Assembly (NCBI RefSeq): GCF_021311115.1
Contig: NZ_JAJTNP010000008.1
Span: 1 to 64,000, forward strand
Reading direction: 5' to 3'
Origin: Chryseobacterium gwangjuense
Lineage (GTDB): Bacteria > Bacteroidota > Bacteroidia > Flavobacteriales > Weeksellaceae
DNA length: 64,000 nucleotides
A model generated the notes under the pieces. It was given only the letters and a program-made list of their open reading frames with translations, was not told where the DNA came from and did not search any database. A program made the translations under genes and the position numbers. Below, in pieces: positions 63,710 to 64,000 of this stretch (position 1 is its first letter; each line of letters opens with the position of its first letter).

Positions 63710-63736
63710 CAAAGAAGGTAAAAACACACACTTAAA

Positions 63737-63886
63737 ATGAATACCGGAGAAAATCAAATTAGCAAGACTAAAGAACCAAAAGCACACATCATTAAAGTGC
63801 GTGCTTCAAAAAAAACTAAACCGGAAATATCCAATTCATTTTTACAACGAATTATTTCTTTATTAAAACAAGAAGATGTAGTTTAA
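63737..63886 (+). CDS. Small basic protein of 49 residues, unknown function
   Basis: Read by eye from ATG at 63737 to TAA at 63886. The predicted protein begins MNTGENQISKTKEPKAHIIKV, has a Lys/Arg-rich middle (RASKKTKPEIS) and ends FLQRIISLLKQEDVV. It has a promoter box upstream and a strong terminator 5 bases after the stop, which supports its being a real gene. No family recognised; no membrane segment; predicted cytoplasmic. Could be a nucleic-acid-binding or ribosome-associated peptide, but that is a guess. Confidence 0.65.
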   Translation: MNTGENQISKTKEPKAHIIKVRASKKTKPEISNSFLQRIISLLKQEDVV

Positions 63887-63888
63887 AA

Positions 63889-63920
63889 CAAAAAACTCCC
63901 GAAAATTCGGGAGTTTTTTG
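63889..63920. terminator. Terminator after the 49-residue gene, possibly shared
   Basis: AAAACTCCCGAA / TTCGGGAGTTTT with AA loop and T runs on both strands, between two converging genes. Confidence 0.9.
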
Positions 63921-63936
63921 TTTATGCTATTATTAT

Positions 63937-64000
63937 TTATTTCTTTGGAGTAATATCCATAAGCTTCATAAATTCATCAAGCTTAGGCATGATAATAATT
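63937..64000 (-). CDS. C-terminal fragment of a gene beyond the window
   Basis: An open frame enters from the window end and stops at 63937-63939. The last residues read IIIMPKLDEFMKLMDITPKK. Too short to name. The adjacent hairpin would end its transcript. Confidence 0.55.
   Translation of the reverse strand, partial: IIIMPKLDEFMKLMDITPKK

Overview
The window looks like chromosomal DNA from a Flavobacteriia species, most likely Chryseobacterium or a close relative in the Weeksellaceae. This is inferred from several traits. Base composition is AT-rich. Secreted proteins carry C-terminal type IX secretion (T9SS, Por) sorting domains. Many promoters resemble the Bacteroidetes TAnnTTTG box and Shine-Dalgarno sites are rare. 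Family content also fits: GEVED-type repeats, DUF6048/DUF6452, DUF2480, a long-form NusB, a duplicated ExbD, bacillithiol BshB1 and a Bacteroidetes-type SdhCAB. I see no prophage, insertion sequence, CRISPR array or rRNA operon. One tRNA gene is present (tRNA-His).

Layout. Positions 1-13139, all on the minus strand, form an island of four T9SS cargo genes. Two are giant paralogous adhesin-like proteins (one cut by the window edge); the others are an M12B-like and an M43-like metalloprotease. Positions 13375-21638 hold a small lipoprotein, DUF6048/DUF6452, a large zinc metalloprotease, rlmD, a thioredoxin-fold lipoprotein that has lost its active-site cysteines, and an orphan secreted protein. 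Positions 21711-25193 are sdhCAB. Positions 25338-33000 carry comEC, a Tat-exported amine oxidase, lpxB, DUF2480, DUF937, a very small gene for ribosomal protein THX, and a MATE exporter.

Positions 33122-34552 are a compact DUF2975-DUF2975-XRE operon whose promoter overlaps a 21-bp-period repeat. Positions 34685-44589 contain an S41 peptidase, an exported ankyrin protein, aspS, an SDR enzyme, the nusB-DUF1573-yajC operon, an ABC exporter and a PUR-domain nucleic-acid binder. Positions 44768-51530 hold tRNA-His, bshB1 and a cell-envelope energy cluster (exbB-exbD-exbD-tonB, then a small membrane protein, a PstS-like lipoprotein and a TPR protein). Positions 51771-64000 contain leuS, a DUF1800/DUF1501 pair, a lipocalin-like lipoprotein, a GT2 enzyme with an orphan helical partner, waaA, a cupin, DUF1648, an NlpC/P60 hydrolase, an O-methyltransferase, a 49-residue small protein, and the tail of a further gene.

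The common theme is the cell envelope: secretion, lipid A/Kdo synthesis, TonB energisation, peptidoglycan hydrolysis and surface adhesins or proteases, mixed with housekeeping genes. I found no clear defence or mobile system. The most unusual items are the iteron-controlled DUF2975/XRE operon, the cysteine-free thioredoxin-like lipoprotein, the TonB-linked phosphate-binding-like protein with no permease, and the GT2/orphan pair next to waaA.
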